A stretch of 64,000 nt of DNA from Thermoleophilia bacterium (lineage in GTDB: Bacteria > Actinomycetota > Thermoleophilia > UBA2241). This document shows, one piece after another, positions 33,727-42,345 of this stretch. Each line of letters opens with the position of its first letter. The stretch's first letter is position 1. The stretch lies in NCBI GenBank assembly GCA_041393415.1, contig JAWKKE010000004.1:124001-188000 (forward strand), given 5' to 3'. The translations under genes were made by a program, and so were the position numbers. The notes under the pieces are model-generated. The model saw only the letters and a list, made by a program, of their open reading frames with translations. It was not told where the DNA came from and made no database searches.

Positions 33727-34509
33727 CTATAACAGGAGTCCGGCGACAATGACGACTGTCACCGCAACGAGAAAGACCGCGTCCGACCACCCGGCCTTGA
33801 GAGGGTGCAAACGCGTACGGAGCACACCCGGCCGGTAGCATCGTGCCTCCATGGCCAGCGCAAGCTCGTCAGCGCGCCGAAAGCTCACAACGAAGAGCGG
33901 TATGAGGACGGTTTGCAGAGCGCGAACACGACGGATCAATCCGCCGGCACGGAAATCGACACCGCGTGCCCGTTGCGCGCGCATGATGGTGTCCACCTCC
34001 GCCAGCAGGGTGGGAATGAAGCGTAAGGCAATCGTCACAATGAGCGCCAACTCGTGCGTTGGCACCTTCAGCCGACGCAGGGGAGCACCCAACCAAACCA
34101 GACCGTCCGTGAGCGCCATCGGCGCAGTCGTCAACGTCAAGACACAACCGACGAGCACCAGCACGACCAGCCGCAGACTCAAGAACGCGGCCGTCTCGAT
34201 CCCTTGCCTGGTCACGCGAATGAAGCCGAGCGATACGATTGGCTCACCCGACGCAAAGAGCATCTGAGCCAAGAACGTGAGGCCGACAAGCCAGAGCAAC
34301 GGGCGGAAAGCTCGCCAGAACCACAGGACCGGCACACCACTGGCAGCAAAGATCGCGGCGGCAGCGACGGCGATTACGGCCAGACCGGAGAACGAGTCGC
34401 GTGCGAACATGGCGATCGCGAGAGCGCTCACGCCCACCAGTTTGGCGCGAGCATCGAGGCGATGCACGATAGACACACCTGGGTAGTACTGCCCGATGGT
34501 CGCTCTCAC
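33727..34509 (-). CDS. ecfT: Energy-coupling factor transporter transmembrane protein EcfT
   Basis: This 260-residue membrane subunit of the ECF vitamin/metal uptake complex links the ATPases to exchangeable substrate-binding S components. It has about five or six spans. The two short Ala-Arg-Gly-type coupling motifs of EcfT are seen as 'RAQRARGVDFRAGG' and near 'ALAMEARCYRPG'. The start is GTG 34509, overlapping the stop of the second ATPase gene (GTGA). A frame extended to 34701 lies wholly inside that gene. No S component is encoded in the window, as expected for a shared group II module. Confidence 0.93.
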   Translation of the reverse strand: MRATIGQYYPGVSIVHRLDARAKLVGVSALAIAMFARDSFSGLAVIAVAAAAIFAASGVPVLWFWRAFRPLLWLVGLTFLAQMLFASGEPIVSLGFIRVTRQGIETAAFLSLRLVVLVLVGCVLTLTTAPMALTDGLVWLGAPLRRLKVPTHELALIVTIALRFIPTLLAEVDTIMRAQRARGVDFRAGGLIRRVRALQTVLIPLFVVSFRRADELALAMEARCYRPGVLRTRLHPLKAGWSDAVFLVAVTVVIVAGLLL

Positions 34510-35357
34510 AACAGAGCCTGCGCAGCCTCCGCCACACTGCGCGGCGCATCCTGGGGCGGCAAGCCGAGTCTCCGCCAGAGCTCGACAAGCAAGGGCTCGC
34601 GCAAGCGATTGGCTGCGAGAATGCGAGCATCGTCGCCGCAGAAGTCCCAGCCACCGGCCGCAATCACGGCGCCTTCGTCCAGCAGGACACGCATGTCGCA
34701 AAGTTGCCAGGCCAGATCTAGATCGTGAGTCACAAGCACCAGCGTGACTCCGCTGACCCTAAGGCGCTCCAGAATCTCGACTAAGTCGCGGCGGCCAGAC
34801 GGGTCGAGGCTCACAAAAGGCTCGTCGAGCAGAATGGCCCGGGGACGCATCGCGAGCACGCCCGCGAGCGCCAAGCGCCGCGCCTCACCACCGGAGAGTG
34901 AGTACGGATGCCTCCAACCGTACTCCTTCTCGGACAGCCCCACCGAGGCAAACGCATCCTCGGTCGCAGAGTTCACTTCGACATCAGACCAGCCAAGTTG
35001 TCGCGGTCCGAAGGCAACGTCCTCACGAGCCGTAGCGGCAAAGAGTTGCACTTCCGCCATCTGAAACACGATCCCCACATCGCGCTGAGCCTCGCCGTAC
35101 GCCCGCTCCCCCGGCCGCACACCGTCAAGCACCACCTGGCCCGCATCCGGCACGTCAAGCCCGCGAAGCACCTGAAGCAGCGTGGATTTTCCAGACCCAG
35201 AAGCACCGAGCAGCGCCAGCGAACTTCCTGCGGGAACAGAGAAGCTCACGTCGCGAAGTGCAGGCACCCGCGTGCCGCCGTACTCGTAGCCAAAGCAGAT
35301 GTTGCGGCACTCTAGATGCATTCCGTGCGACACTGGCGCAGGTGGCATTGCCGGCAT
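34506..35357 (-). CDS. ecfA2: Energy-coupling factor transporter ATPase (second copy, EcfA2-like)
   Basis: One of the two ATPases of the ECF module, about 283 residues. Walker A is 'LGASGSGKSTLLQ', the Q-loop 'FQMAEVQLFAAT', the signature 'LSGGEARRLALAG', Walker B 'AILLDEPFVSLDP' and the H-loop 'VTHDLD'. The signature 'SGGEARR' is a variant of SGGQ. Start choice is open between GTG 35360, ATG 35357 and ATG 35348; I give 35357. The end overlaps ecfT as GTGA. It follows ecfA1 by nine bases. Confidence 0.93.
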   Translation of the reverse strand: MPAMPPAPVSHGMHLECRNICFGYEYGGTRVPALRDVSFSVPAGSSLALLGASGSGKSTLLQVLRGLDVPDAGQVVLDGVRPGERAYGEAQRDVGIVFQMAEVQLFAATAREDVAFGPRQLGWSDVEVNSATEDAFASVGLSEKEYGWRHPYSLSGGEARRLALAGVLAMRPRAILLDEPFVSLDPSGRRDLVEILERLRVSGVTLVLVTHDLDLAWQLCDMRVLLDEGAVIAAGGWDFCGDDARILAANRLREPLLVELWRRLGLPPQDAPRSVAEAAQALL

Positions 35358-35366
35358 CACGCAAAC

Positions 35367-36236
35367 TCAGTTCTCGAACGTTACTTCGGGTGCCAAGTCA
35401 ACGATCAGATCGTCAAGCGTAAACGGAAGCCGCCGGAACTCGCGACCGCGGGCGGCGAGCGCCAAAGCCAGTTCCGCCGGCACCGGAAGACCGAGTCGCA
35501 GACGCGACACCAAACCAAGATCGCCGAAGAACTCGGCCGGCGGACCATCAAATGCCTTCGTACCGGCGTCCAGCGCTACAACGCGTCCCGCGTCGACCAC
35601 TTCGTCCATCTCGTGCGTCACCAGGACGACCGTCAGACCCTCTGCGTGAAGTTCGGCCAGCGCCGTCAGCACTTCTTCACGGCCCTGAGGATCAAGCATC
35701 GCGGTCGGCTCATCGAGAATGAGCACGCGACGAGGTATGGCCAAGACGCCCGCCAGAGCCGTGCGCTGCTTCTGACCGCCGGAGAGCAAGTGAGGCTCGC
35801 GCAGGCGCAGAGGCTCCAGGTCGAAGCGACGCAGCATCTCGTCTACGCGCTGCCGCATCGCCGCCGCCGACCACCCGAGGTTCTCGAGGCCGAAGGCAAT
35901 ATCCTCCTCCACACACTGTGCCACGAGCTGGTTGTCCGGATTCTGGAAGAGAACGCCGACATCGCGGCGCGCGGTGAGTCGCCCTTCCACAGCAAGGAGG
36001 TCATGGCCGCAGGCTTGCGCCCTACGCGCTCGTGTGGGGCTCTCGAGACCGCCGAGCACGCGACTCAGCGTGGACTTCCCCGAGCCATTGGCGCCAACGA
36101 CAACCACGTACTCACCGGCAGCTACATGCAGCTCGAAAGCCCGCAGGGCGTCCGTCTCTGCCCCCGGATACCGGTAGTCCAAGCCTTCGATCGTAAACAC
36201 CGGCTCAACCCGCACGTGTTCGGCTGCCACATTCAT
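35367..36236 (-). CDS. ecfA1: Energy-coupling factor transporter ATPase (first copy, EcfA1-like)
   Basis: First ATPase of the ECF pair, 289 residues from ATG 36236. Walker A 'VGANGSGKSTLSRVLGG', Q-loop 'FQNPDNQLVAQCVEEDIAFGLENLG' (typical of EcfA1), signature 'LSGGQKQRTALAG', Walker B 'VLILDEPTAMLDPQ' and H-loop 'VTHEMDE' are all present. A frame to 36341 would run through the rplQ terminator and is rejected. The gene begins about 65 bases after that terminator, so the ecfA1-ecfA2-ecfT-truA unit has either its own promoter, which I cannot identify, or read-through. Confidence 0.93.
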   Translation of the reverse strand: MNVAAEHVRVEPVFTIEGLDYRYPGAETDALRAFELHVAAGEYVVVVGANGSGKSTLSRVLGGLESPTRARRAQACGHDLLAVEGRLTARRDVGVLFQNPDNQLVAQCVEEDIAFGLENLGWSAAAMRQRVDEMLRRFDLEPLRLREPHLLSGGQKQRTALAGVLAIPRRVLILDEPTAMLDPQGREEVLTALAELHAEGLTVVLVTHEMDEVVDAGRVVALDAGTKAFDGPPAEFFGDLGLVSRLRLGLPVPAELALALAARGREFRRLPFTLDDLIVDLAPEVTFEN

Positions 36237-36299
36237 TGCGAGCCGAAGCTTAGCGCATCGCTCGTGCGCCGCGCGTGCAACTACGACCCCCGTCAACAC

Positions 36300-36333
36300 A
36301 AAAAGGGGCGGGGACCTCTCGGCCCCCGCCCCC
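36300..36333 (-). terminator. Rho-independent terminator after rplQ
   Basis: On the minus strand a 12-bp GC stem (36332-36321 with 36316-36305, one G-T wobble) with a GAGA loop is followed directly by TTTTT (36304-36300). This is the only textbook terminator in the window and closes the ribosomal superoperon. Confidence 0.9.
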
Positions 36334-36358
36334 GGACACACATTCGTCGCGCCCTGCC

Positions 36359-36709
36359 TCAGACGAGCTCGATGTAAGCTTGCTCGCTTCCGTCGCCAGG
36401 ACGTGGACCCAGCTTCGTCACACGTGTGTAGCCACCCTTACGATCCGCATAGCGTGGCGCCACGTCATTGAAGAGTTTGTAGACGATCTTCTTGTTACGC
36501 AACATCGTGATGGCCTGCCGGCGGGCGTGCAGGTCGCCTCTCTTACCAAGCGTAATGGCCTCTTCTACGACCGAACGGACTTCCTTCGCCCTCAGCGCGC
36601 CGGTCTTGACCTTCTCGTGCTCGAGCACCTGACAGGCGAGACCCGAGAGCAGCGCCTTGCGCTGATCCGGCGCCATGTTGAACTTACGACCAGACTTCTG
36701 ATGACGCAT
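36359..36709 (-). CDS. rplQ: 50S ribosomal protein L17
   Basis: L17, 116 residues, a protein near the exit tunnel. The family start 'MRHQKSGRKFNMAPDQRKALL' and 'LGKRGDLHARRQA' are present, then 'YTRVTKLGPRPGDGSEQAYIELV', the normal C-terminus. The ATG overlaps the rpoA stop as TAATG, so it is coupled to rpoA. It is the last gene before the terminator. Confidence 0.98.
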   Translation of the reverse strand: MRHQKSGRKFNMAPDQRKALLSGLACQVLEHEKVKTGALRAKEVRSVVEEAITLGKRGDLHARRQAITMLRNKKIVYKLFNDVAPRYADRKGGYTRVTKLGPRPGDGSEQAYIELV

Positions 36710-37656
36710 TAGTCCTCACTCCGCAGTGACAGGCCGCGCTCGGACAGCTTCTCCTGGACTTCGTCGATGCTCTTCTGACCGAGATTGGGAACGTTCAGCA
36801 GTTCCGCCTCAGTCTTGGCGAGCAGATCGCCGACAGTCTGGATGCCCTCACGCTTGAGGCAGTTGTACGACCGGACGCCAAGCTCTAGTTCCTCAATGAG
36901 CACGTCGTCCATGCTGCTCGTCGGCGCCACCTGTGGGCGCCCGGGGACAGCGAAGTCCTCCCCAGACCGCGCACGGTCCGGGTCGGTGAAGATGGACATC
37001 CTGTCCATCAGGATCTCAGCCGCCTGACGCAACGCCTCTTCGGGGGCTACCGCGCCATTCGTCGTGACATCCAGGATCAGCTTGTCGTAGTCGGTGCGCT
37101 GACCCACTCGTGCGCTCTCCACGTGGTACGAGACACGCTTAACAGGACTGAAGATCGAGTCAATCGGGATCACGCCGATCACGGTGTCGGGCGCCTTATT
37201 ACCCTCAGCGGATACGTAGCCGATGCCACGACGAATCGTGAGCAGAATCTCGAGCACGCCACCTTCGGCTAGTGTCGCAACGTGATGGTCCGGATTGAGA
37301 ATCTCCAGCTCGGCCGGAATGTCGATGTCGGCGGCCACGACCTCGCCGGCCTCGTTCTTGAACAGCCGCACCTGCAATTCGTCGATCTCGCCATGCAACC
37401 GGCAGACGAGTTCTTTGAGATTGAGGATGATGTCGGTGACATCTTCCTTGACGCCCTCGATGGTGCTGAATTCATGGGCGACACCCTCGAACTTCACCGA
37501 ACTGACGGCCGCCCCCTCGATGGACGATAGCAGGACCCGGCGCAGGGCGTTGCCGAAGGTATGCCCGAAGCCGCGGTCGAGCGGTTCGACCTCAAAGCGC
37601 GCCCGGTTGCCCGCGAGCTGCTCCCGGGTGATGTTGGGCATCTGAAACTGTAGCAA
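36709..37656 (-). CDS. rpoA: DNA-directed RNA polymerase subunit alpha
   Basis: Alpha subunit, 315 residues. The N-terminal assembly domain has 'FEVEPLDRGFGHTFGNALRRVLLSSIEGAAV' and the C-terminal domain 'LGVRSYNCLKREGIQTVGDLL', which binds UP elements and activators. The start is most likely TTG at 37656 (LQFQMPNITREQ after fMet): AGGAGG lies four bases upstream. The next ATG, 37641, is 19 bases from it. A frame starting at 37773 runs into rpsD and is rejected. Confidence 0.97.
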   Translation of the reverse strand: MLQFQMPNITREQLAGNRARFEVEPLDRGFGHTFGNALRRVLLSSIEGAAVSSVKFEGVAHEFSTIEGVKEDVTDIILNLKELVCRLHGEIDELQVRLFKNEAGEVVAADIDIPAELEILNPDHHVATLAEGGVLEILLTIRRGIGYVSAEGNKAPDTVIGVIPIDSIFSPVKRVSYHVESARVGQRTDYDKLILDVTTNGAVAPEEALRQAAEILMDRMSIFTDPDRARSGEDFAVPGRPQVAPTSSMDDVLIEELELGVRSYNCLKREGIQTVGDLLAKTEAELLNVPNLGQKSIDEVQEKLSERGLSLRSED

Positions 37657-37702
37657 CTGGCCTCCTGAAAAGTCTTCGCCGCGGGTGAGCTGCTGCAGCG
37701 GA

Positions 37703-38323
37703 TTACTTGGAGTACAGCTCGACCACGAGCTGTTCCTGAACCGGCGCGTCGATCTCTTCGCGCTCAGGCGCACGCAAGACCTTGCCAGTCAGGTTGTCGT
37801 GATCGACGAGCAGCCACGGCGCCACCGAGGACGTAAGGTCAGTGGCGGCACGTACGGTCTCGGCGGCCTTACTGTTGGGACGCACAGAGACGACATCGTC
37901 CGGACGCAGCTGGTACGACGGAATGTCGACCTTCTTGCCGTTGACGAAGAAGTGCGCATGCCGAACGAGCTGCCTCGCCTGACGGCGAGAGGCTCCAAAG
38001 CCAAGGCGGTAGACGACGTTGTCGAGGCGCATCTCGAGGAGCGTCAAGAGATTCTCGCCGGTGATGCCCTGCTTGCGGCTCGCGACCTCGTAGTAGTGAT
38101 GAAACTGGTTCTCGAGCACCTGATAGTAACGACGCACCTTCTGCTTCTCGCGGAGCTGCAGGAGGTACTCGGACTGCTTCACTCGACCTCGACCGTGCTC
38201 GCCCGGAGCGTAGGCCCTGCGCTCCACAGCGCACTTGTCGGTGAGGCAGCGTTCGCCTTTGAGGAATAGCTTCTCAGCCTCGCGACGACATTGCTTGCAC
38301 TGTGCTGTTGTATCTCTCGCCAC
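37703..38323 (-). CDS. rpsD: 30S ribosomal protein S4 (zinc-binding form)
   Basis: S4, 206 residues, primary 16S binder. The N-terminus carries four Cys in 'CKQCRREAEKLFLKGERC' and 'TDKC', the zinc-binding (C+) form. The S4 RNA-binding domain is seen at 'RLDNVVYRLGFGASRRQARQLVRHAHFFVNG'. GTG start at 38323. In many bacteria S4 represses the alpha operon by binding its leader; no such leader structure could be judged here. Confidence 0.98.
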   Translation of the reverse strand: MARDTTAQCKQCRREAEKLFLKGERCLTDKCAVERRAYAPGEHGRGRVKQSEYLLQLREKQKVRRYYQVLENQFHHYYEVASRKQGITGENLLTLLEMRLDNVVYRLGFGASRRQARQLVRHAHFFVNGKKVDIPSYQLRPDDVVSVRPNSKAAETVRAATDLTSSVAPWLLVDHDNLTGKVLRAPEREEIDAPVQEQLVVELYSK

Positions 38324-38333
38324 GTGGACCTTC

Positions 38334-38732
38334 CTAGACCCGGCGACGCTTGCGCGGACGGCATCCGTTGTGCGGAGCCGGCGTCACGTCCTTGACACTG
38401 ATGATCTCCAGGCCGGCGGCCTGGAGCGAACGAACCGCAGTCTCCCGACCCGAGCCAGGACCGCGGACGAAAACCTCGACCTTCTGCAGGCCGTGCTCCA
38501 TTCCCTTCTTGGCGCACGACTCTGCGGTCACCTGGGCAGCGAACGGCGTACTCTTGCGCGAGCCTTTGAAGCCCACTGACCCGGCGCTCTCCCAAGCGAG
38601 AACGTTCCCCTCTTTGTCCGTGAGGGTGACCATGGTGTTGTTGAATGATGTCTTGATGTGCGCCTGGCCGACGGCGATGTTCTTGCGGACGCGGCGCCGC
38701 TGACGACCTTTGGCTCTCTGGGGCTTAGCCAC
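38334..38732 (-). CDS. rpsK: 30S ribosomal protein S11
   Basis: S11, 132 residues, platform protein near the mRNA exit. The basic start 'KGRQRRRVRKNIAVGQAHI' precedes the family core 'SFNNTMVTLTDKEGNVLAWES', and the end 'DVTPAPHNGCRPRKRRRV' is the normal C-terminus. GTG start at 38732. It lies between rpsM and rpsD in the usual alpha-operon order. Confidence 0.98.
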   Translation of the reverse strand: MAKPQRAKGRQRRRVRKNIAVGQAHIKTSFNNTMVTLTDKEGNVLAWESAGSVGFKGSRKSTPFAAQVTAESCAKKGMEHGLQKVEVFVRGPGSGRETAVRSLQAAGLEIISVKDVTPAPHNGCRPRKRRRV

Positions 38733-38758
38733 TCTCTACTCCTCGAAATGCTCTACGG

Positions 38759-39130
38759 TCACTTCTTGCGCTTGCCGCTAATCGTCTTCTTCGGCCCCTT
38801 GCGCGTGCGTGCGTTGGTGCGCGTACGCTGGCCGTTCACAGGCATGCCGCGACGGTGTCGAATGCCGCGATAGCAGCCGATATCCATAAGGCGCTTGATG
38901 TTCTGGGAACGCTCACGTCGCAGGTCGCCCTCGACCGTCAGGTCCCGATCGATAGCCTCGCGCAGGCGCACGATCTCCTCTTCCGTGAGGTCGCGCACCT
39001 TGGTCTCGGGGTCGATTCCGACAACGGTGAGGATCTGGTTCGACGTGGAACGCCCAACCCCGTAGATATACGTGAGTCCTATCTCCACCCGCTTTTGCGG
39101 CGGGATATTGACGCCTGCGATTCGTGCCAT
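38759..39130 (-). CDS. rpsM: 30S ribosomal protein S13
   Basis: S13, 123 residues, head protein contacting P-site tRNA. It starts 'MARIAGVNIPPQKRVEIGLTYIYG' and ends in the Lys/Arg-rich 'TRKGPKKTISGKRKK' tail. The helix-two-turn-helix region and 'GCYRGIRHRRGMPVNGQRTRTNARTRKG' part are conserved. It follows rpmJ by six bases. Confidence 0.98.
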   Translation of the reverse strand: MARIAGVNIPPQKRVEIGLTYIYGVGRSTSNQILTVVGIDPETKVRDLTEEEIVRLREAIDRDLTVEGDLRRERSQNIKRLMDIGCYRGIRHRRGMPVNGQRTRTNARTRKGPKKTISGKRKK

Positions 39131-39136
39131 GGTGAC

Positions 39137-39250
39137 TTACCCCTGCCGTTGACGATGCCGCGGGTTCGCGCAGATCACTTGGACCGTGCCGTGGCGACGG
39201 ATGATCTTGCACTTCTCGCAGATCGGCTTGACTGATGCTCTAACTTTCAT
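39137..39250 (-). CDS. rpmJ: 50S ribosomal protein L36 (zinc-binding form)
   Basis: This 37-residue protein is easily missed because of its size. It reads MKVRASVKPICEKCKIIRRH and ends RHRQRQG. The zinc ligands Cys11, Cys14, Cys27 and His32 are all present, so this is the C+ form. It lies between infA and rpsM, its usual place. AAGGATAGAG is its ribosome site. The 69-base gap to infA holds nothing further that I can identify. Confidence 0.97.
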   Translation of the reverse strand: MKVRASVKPICEKCKIIRRHGTVQVICANPRHRQRQG

Positions 39251-39319
39251 CTCTATCCTTCGCTTCAGCGCACGACAGTCAGCGCCTGCCGCGCCCCTCC
39301 CAGCGACCGCCAGCGGCCA

Positions 39320-39541
39320 CTACTTGAACCGGTACGTGATCCTACCCCGTGTCAGGTCGTACGGCGAAAGCTCGACCTTGACCTTGTCTCCGGGAAGAAT
39401 ACGGATGTAGTTCATGCGCATCTTGCCGGAGATGTGAGCCAGCACTTCATGGTTGTTGTCGAGATGCACCCTAAACATGGTGTTGGGCAGGGCCTCCACG
39501 ACCTCGCCCTCAATCTCGATTGCTTCTTCTTTGCGCCCCAT
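39320..39541 (-). CDS. infA: Translation initiation factor IF-1
   Basis: IF-1, 73 residues, an OB-fold protein that blocks the A site during initiation. It reads 'GEVVEALPNTMFRVHLDNNHEVLAHISGKMR' in the core and ends 'DLTRGRITYRFK', the normal C-terminus. A promoter (39574-39601) lies directly upstream, so infA and the alpha-operon genes can be transcribed apart from the long S10-spc transcript. GGGAGC precedes the ATG. Confidence 0.98.
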   Translation of the reverse strand: MGRKEEAIEIEGEVVEALPNTMFRVHLDNNHEVLAHISGKMRMNYIRILPGDKVKVELSPYDLTRGRITYRFK

Positions 39542-39573
39542 GCTCCCTACTCGTCAACGGACAGCGGCCTGCT

Positions 39574-39601
39574 ATGTTACCACACGCGACAGGCCGGGCA
39601 A
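39574..39601 (-). promoter_or_regulatory. Promoter before infA
   Basis: TTGCCC (39601-39596) and TAACAT (39579-39574) on the minus strand, 16 bp apart, in the map-infA gap. The -35 resembles those before rpsL and tuf. An inverted repeat, GGCCTG/CAGGCC (39566-39571 and 39590-39595), flanks the -10 and could be an operator. Confidence 0.55.
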
Positions 39602-39611
39602 CACCCTCACT

Positions 39612-40379
39612 TCACGCACGATGGAATTCTGAGGGACGGCGCGTCAGCACGCGCGGCGCCTTCTTGCCCACGGCCACGGTGTGCTCGAAGTGCGCCGACA
39701 GACTGCCATCGGCGGTCGAGATAGCCCAACCATCATCGCCCACATAGACGTCGTAGTTGCCCACGTTCACCATGGGCTCGATTGCGAAGACCATCCCCTC
39801 CTCAAGACGAGGGCCGCGGCCGGCCTCGCCGTAGTTGGGGATCTGCGGGTCTTCATGCATCTCTCGTCCGACGCCATGTCCCACAAGCGAGCGCACGACG
39901 CTGAATCCCGCTGCCTCCACTACTTCCTGCACCGCGTGCGAAATGTCACCCAAGCGGCGACCCTGCACGCACTCCGCGAGCCCAGCCTCGAGAGACTCCG
40001 CCGTGACGGCCAGAAGACGGTCGATCTCCCTCTCCACATGACCGACCGCCACCGTGGCGGCGGAATCCGCGATGTAACCCGCCAGCGTTACGCCGACGTC
40101 GAGACTGAGGACGTCGCCCTCTGCGATGCGCTGGCGTCCGGGAATACCGTGCACGACCATGTCGTTCGGCGACGCACAGATCGACGCCGGGAACCCGCGG
40201 TAGCCGAGAAATGTCGGCACGCCGCCATGCTGGCGAATGAAGTCCTCGGCCGCCTTGTCGAGATCGGCCGTTGTGAGCCCCACCGCCGCCTTGGCAAGAA
40301 GCATGTCCAAGCACTCCGCCAGAACTTCTCCGGCGGCGGCGATCCTCTCGATCTCAGCTGACGACTTGCGGACGATCAC
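39612..40379 (-). CDS. map: Methionine aminopeptidase, type I
   Basis: Removes the N-terminal Met from nascent proteins; 255 residues. The metal ligands are seen in 'LSLDVGVTLAGYIADSAATV' (two Asp), 'LVGHGVGREMHEDPQIPNYG' (His) and the Glu residues in 'VFAIEPMVNVG' and near 'SAHFEHTVAV'. GTG start at 40379 overlaps the adk stop as GTGA. The secY-adk-map-infA order is standard in Gram-positive spc operons. Confidence 0.98.
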   Translation of the reverse strand: MIVRKSSAEIERIAAAGEVLAECLDMLLAKAAVGLTTADLDKAAEDFIRQHGGVPTFLGYRGFPASICASPNDMVVHGIPGRQRIAEGDVLSLDVGVTLAGYIADSAATVAVGHVEREIDRLLAVTAESLEAGLAECVQGRRLGDISHAVQEVVEAAGFSVVRSLVGHGVGREMHEDPQIPNYGEAGRGPRLEEGMVFAIEPMVNVGNYDVYVGDDGWAISTADGSLSAHFEHTVAVGKKAPRVLTRRPSEFHRA

Positions 40380-41053
40380 GCGCTGGCTTGCCGGTCGAGG
40401 ATCTTCTCAATAGCGGCAAAAACCTCATCTGGAGTGAGTCCGCTGCTCTCGACTCGCCTGAGCACCCCGCGATCAGCGTAGTAGTCGACCAACGGCTCAG
40501 TCTGCCGACGGTAGACATCCAGGCGGTTGCTCACCGTGGCTTCGTTGTCGTCATCGCGCTGGTACAACTCCCCGGCGCAATCGTCGCACTGGCCATCGAC
40601 CGCCGGAGGGCTGTACGTGACGTGATGCGGTTTCCCGCATGAGCGGCACAGACGTCGACCGGCAAGCCGATCGACGAGCTCGCCCTCAGGAACGTCGAGC
40701 AGAATGACGTCGGTCACAGCGCGACCGGCGGCGGCGAGCGTCTCGTCGAGACTCTCCGCTTGATCCAGCGTGCGCGGAAAGCCATCGAGAAGGAAACCCT
40801 CGGCGGCATCCGCCTCAGCCAGCCTGTCGCGCACGATGCCGACGACAACGTCGTCGGATACAAGCGCACCAGCGTCCATGAGTTTCTTCGCCGCCAAGCC
40901 CATCTCGGTGCCCCGAGCCACTGCGGCACGCAGCATGTCGCCTGTGGAGATGTGCGGCAGAGAGAAGCGATCGCGCATCCGCTCCGCTTGCGTCCCTTTG
41001 CCGGCGCCAGGGGCGCCGAGGAGGATCACGTTTCTTTGCTGTGATCTGGTCAT
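40376..41053 (-). CDS. adk: Adenylate kinase (zinc-lid form)
   Basis: AMP + ATP to 2 ADP; 225 residues from ATG 41053, which has GGGGGT upstream. The P-loop is 'LLGAPGAGKGTQAERM', and the AMP site includes 'HISTGDMLRAAVARGTEMG' and 'DGFPRTLDQAESL'. The LID has two Cys pairs, 'CRSCGKPHHV' and 'CDDCAG', so it binds zinc as in Gram-positive enzymes. A longer frame to 41191 lies inside secY and is rejected. Confidence 0.98.
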   Translation of the reverse strand: MTRSQQRNVILLGAPGAGKGTQAERMRDRFSLPHISTGDMLRAAVARGTEMGLAAKKLMDAGALVSDDVVVGIVRDRLAEADAAEGFLLDGFPRTLDQAESLDETLAAAGRAVTDVILLDVPEGELVDRLAGRRLCRSCGKPHHVTYSPPAVDGQCDDCAGELYQRDDDNEATVSNRLDVYRRQTEPLVDYYADRGVLRRVESSGLTPDEVFAAIEKILDRQASA

Positions 41054-41063
41054 CGATACCCCC

Positions 41064-42326
41064 TTACTTGAGGAAGCCCTCGTAGTGGCGCATGAGGAGT
41101 TGGGCTTCCATCTGTCGCATAGTGTCGAGAGCAACGCCGACGACGATGAGCAGCGACGTGCCGCCAAAGTAGAACGGAACATTGAGAACAAGCGTCATGA
41201 GCCACGGCAAGACAGCCAACGCAGCCAGGAAGAGAGCGCCGGGGAACGTGAGTCGCGTTAGGATGCGGTCGAGAAACTCGGCCGTTGGACGACCGGGGCG
41301 TACTCCGGGAATGAACCCACCGTACTTCTTCAGGTTGTCGGCCTGGTCGATTGGGTTGAACGTGACCGCTGTGTAGAAGTACGTGAAGACAACGATCAGC
41401 ACTGCCTCGAACACGATGAACGGGAAGCTGCTGGGCCCGAAGTTGTCGGTGAACCACCCGGCGAGGCCATCTGTACCGAAGAACGAAGTGAACGTGGGAA
41501 TGATCATCATCACGGACGACGCGAAGATCACCGGTATCACGCCTGCCATGTTGACCTTGAGAGGGATGAAGGTGCTCTGACCGCCCATCATGCGTCGGCC
41601 AACCACGCGCTTCGCGTACTGCACGGGGACACGCCGCTCACCGCTTGTGATCCAGACCACGCCGACAACCACAGCGAGCGCGATGATCACGAACAGACTG
41701 ATCGTGACCGCGCCCATCGTGAACAGTTGCGCCGACCCACTGGGGATTCTCGAGATGATGCTGACGAAGATGAGGATCGACATGCCGTTGCCAATGCCCC
41801 GTGCGGTGATCAATTCGCCGAGCCACATCACGAAGACGGCGCCCGCAACAAGGCTTACCACGATGAGCACGGCTTTCCACCAGGTGAGATCGAAGAACGC
41901 CCCCTGACTGCGGAATACGAAGACGTAACCTATCGCCTGCAAGGTCGAGAGAACGACGGTCAAGTAACGCGTGTACTTGGTGATCTGCTTCTGACCCTGC
42001 TCGCCTTCCTTGGCCAACTCTTCAAGCTTGGGAATCACGACGGTGAGCAACTGCATGATGATCGACGCCGTGATGTACGGCATGATGCCGAGCGCAAACA
42101 GCGTCACCCTGCGCAGGGCACCCCCGGAGAACATGTCGAGAAAGCCGAGTACGCCGGCCGCGCCCTGGCTGAACAGACTTTCCAGCGCGTCGACATTGAT
42201 GCCGGGCACGGGCACATGCGCGCCAAGACGGTAGATTGCCAGCATGGCCGCCGTGAACAACACCTTGGTGCGGAGCTCGGGGAGCATCCAGGCATTGGCG
42301 AGCGACTGCCAGAGCTTATTGTTCAC
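41064..42326 (-). CDS. secY: Protein translocase subunit SecY
   Basis: Channel subunit of the Sec translocon, 420 residues with ten predicted spans. Seen are the first-span region 'RTKVLFTAAMLAIYRLGAHVPVPGI', the plug region after it, and 'QSTFIPLKVNMAGVIPVIFASS' in the middle. Start is GTG 42326, with GGGG six bases upstream; a frame to 42380 would overlap rplO. It follows rplO by 19 bases. Confidence 0.98.
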   Translation of the reverse strand: MNNKLWQSLANAWMLPELRTKVLFTAAMLAIYRLGAHVPVPGINVDALESLFSQGAAGVLGFLDMFSGGALRRVTLFALGIMPYITASIIMQLLTVVIPKLEELAKEGEQGQKQITKYTRYLTVVLSTLQAIGYVFVFRSQGAFFDLTWWKAVLIVVSLVAGAVFVMWLGELITARGIGNGMSILIFVSIISRIPSGSAQLFTMGAVTISLFVIIALAVVVGVVWITSGERRVPVQYAKRVVGRRMMGGQSTFIPLKVNMAGVIPVIFASSVMMIIPTFTSFFGTDGLAGWFTDNFGPSSFPFIVFEAVLIVVFTYFYTAVTFNPIDQADNLKKYGGFIPGVRPGRPTAEFLDRILTRLTFPGALFLAALAVLPWLMTLVLNVPFYFGGTSLLIVVGVALDTMRQMEAQLLMRHYEGFLK

Positions 42327-42345
42327 AGCGTACCCCGTGCCTCGT

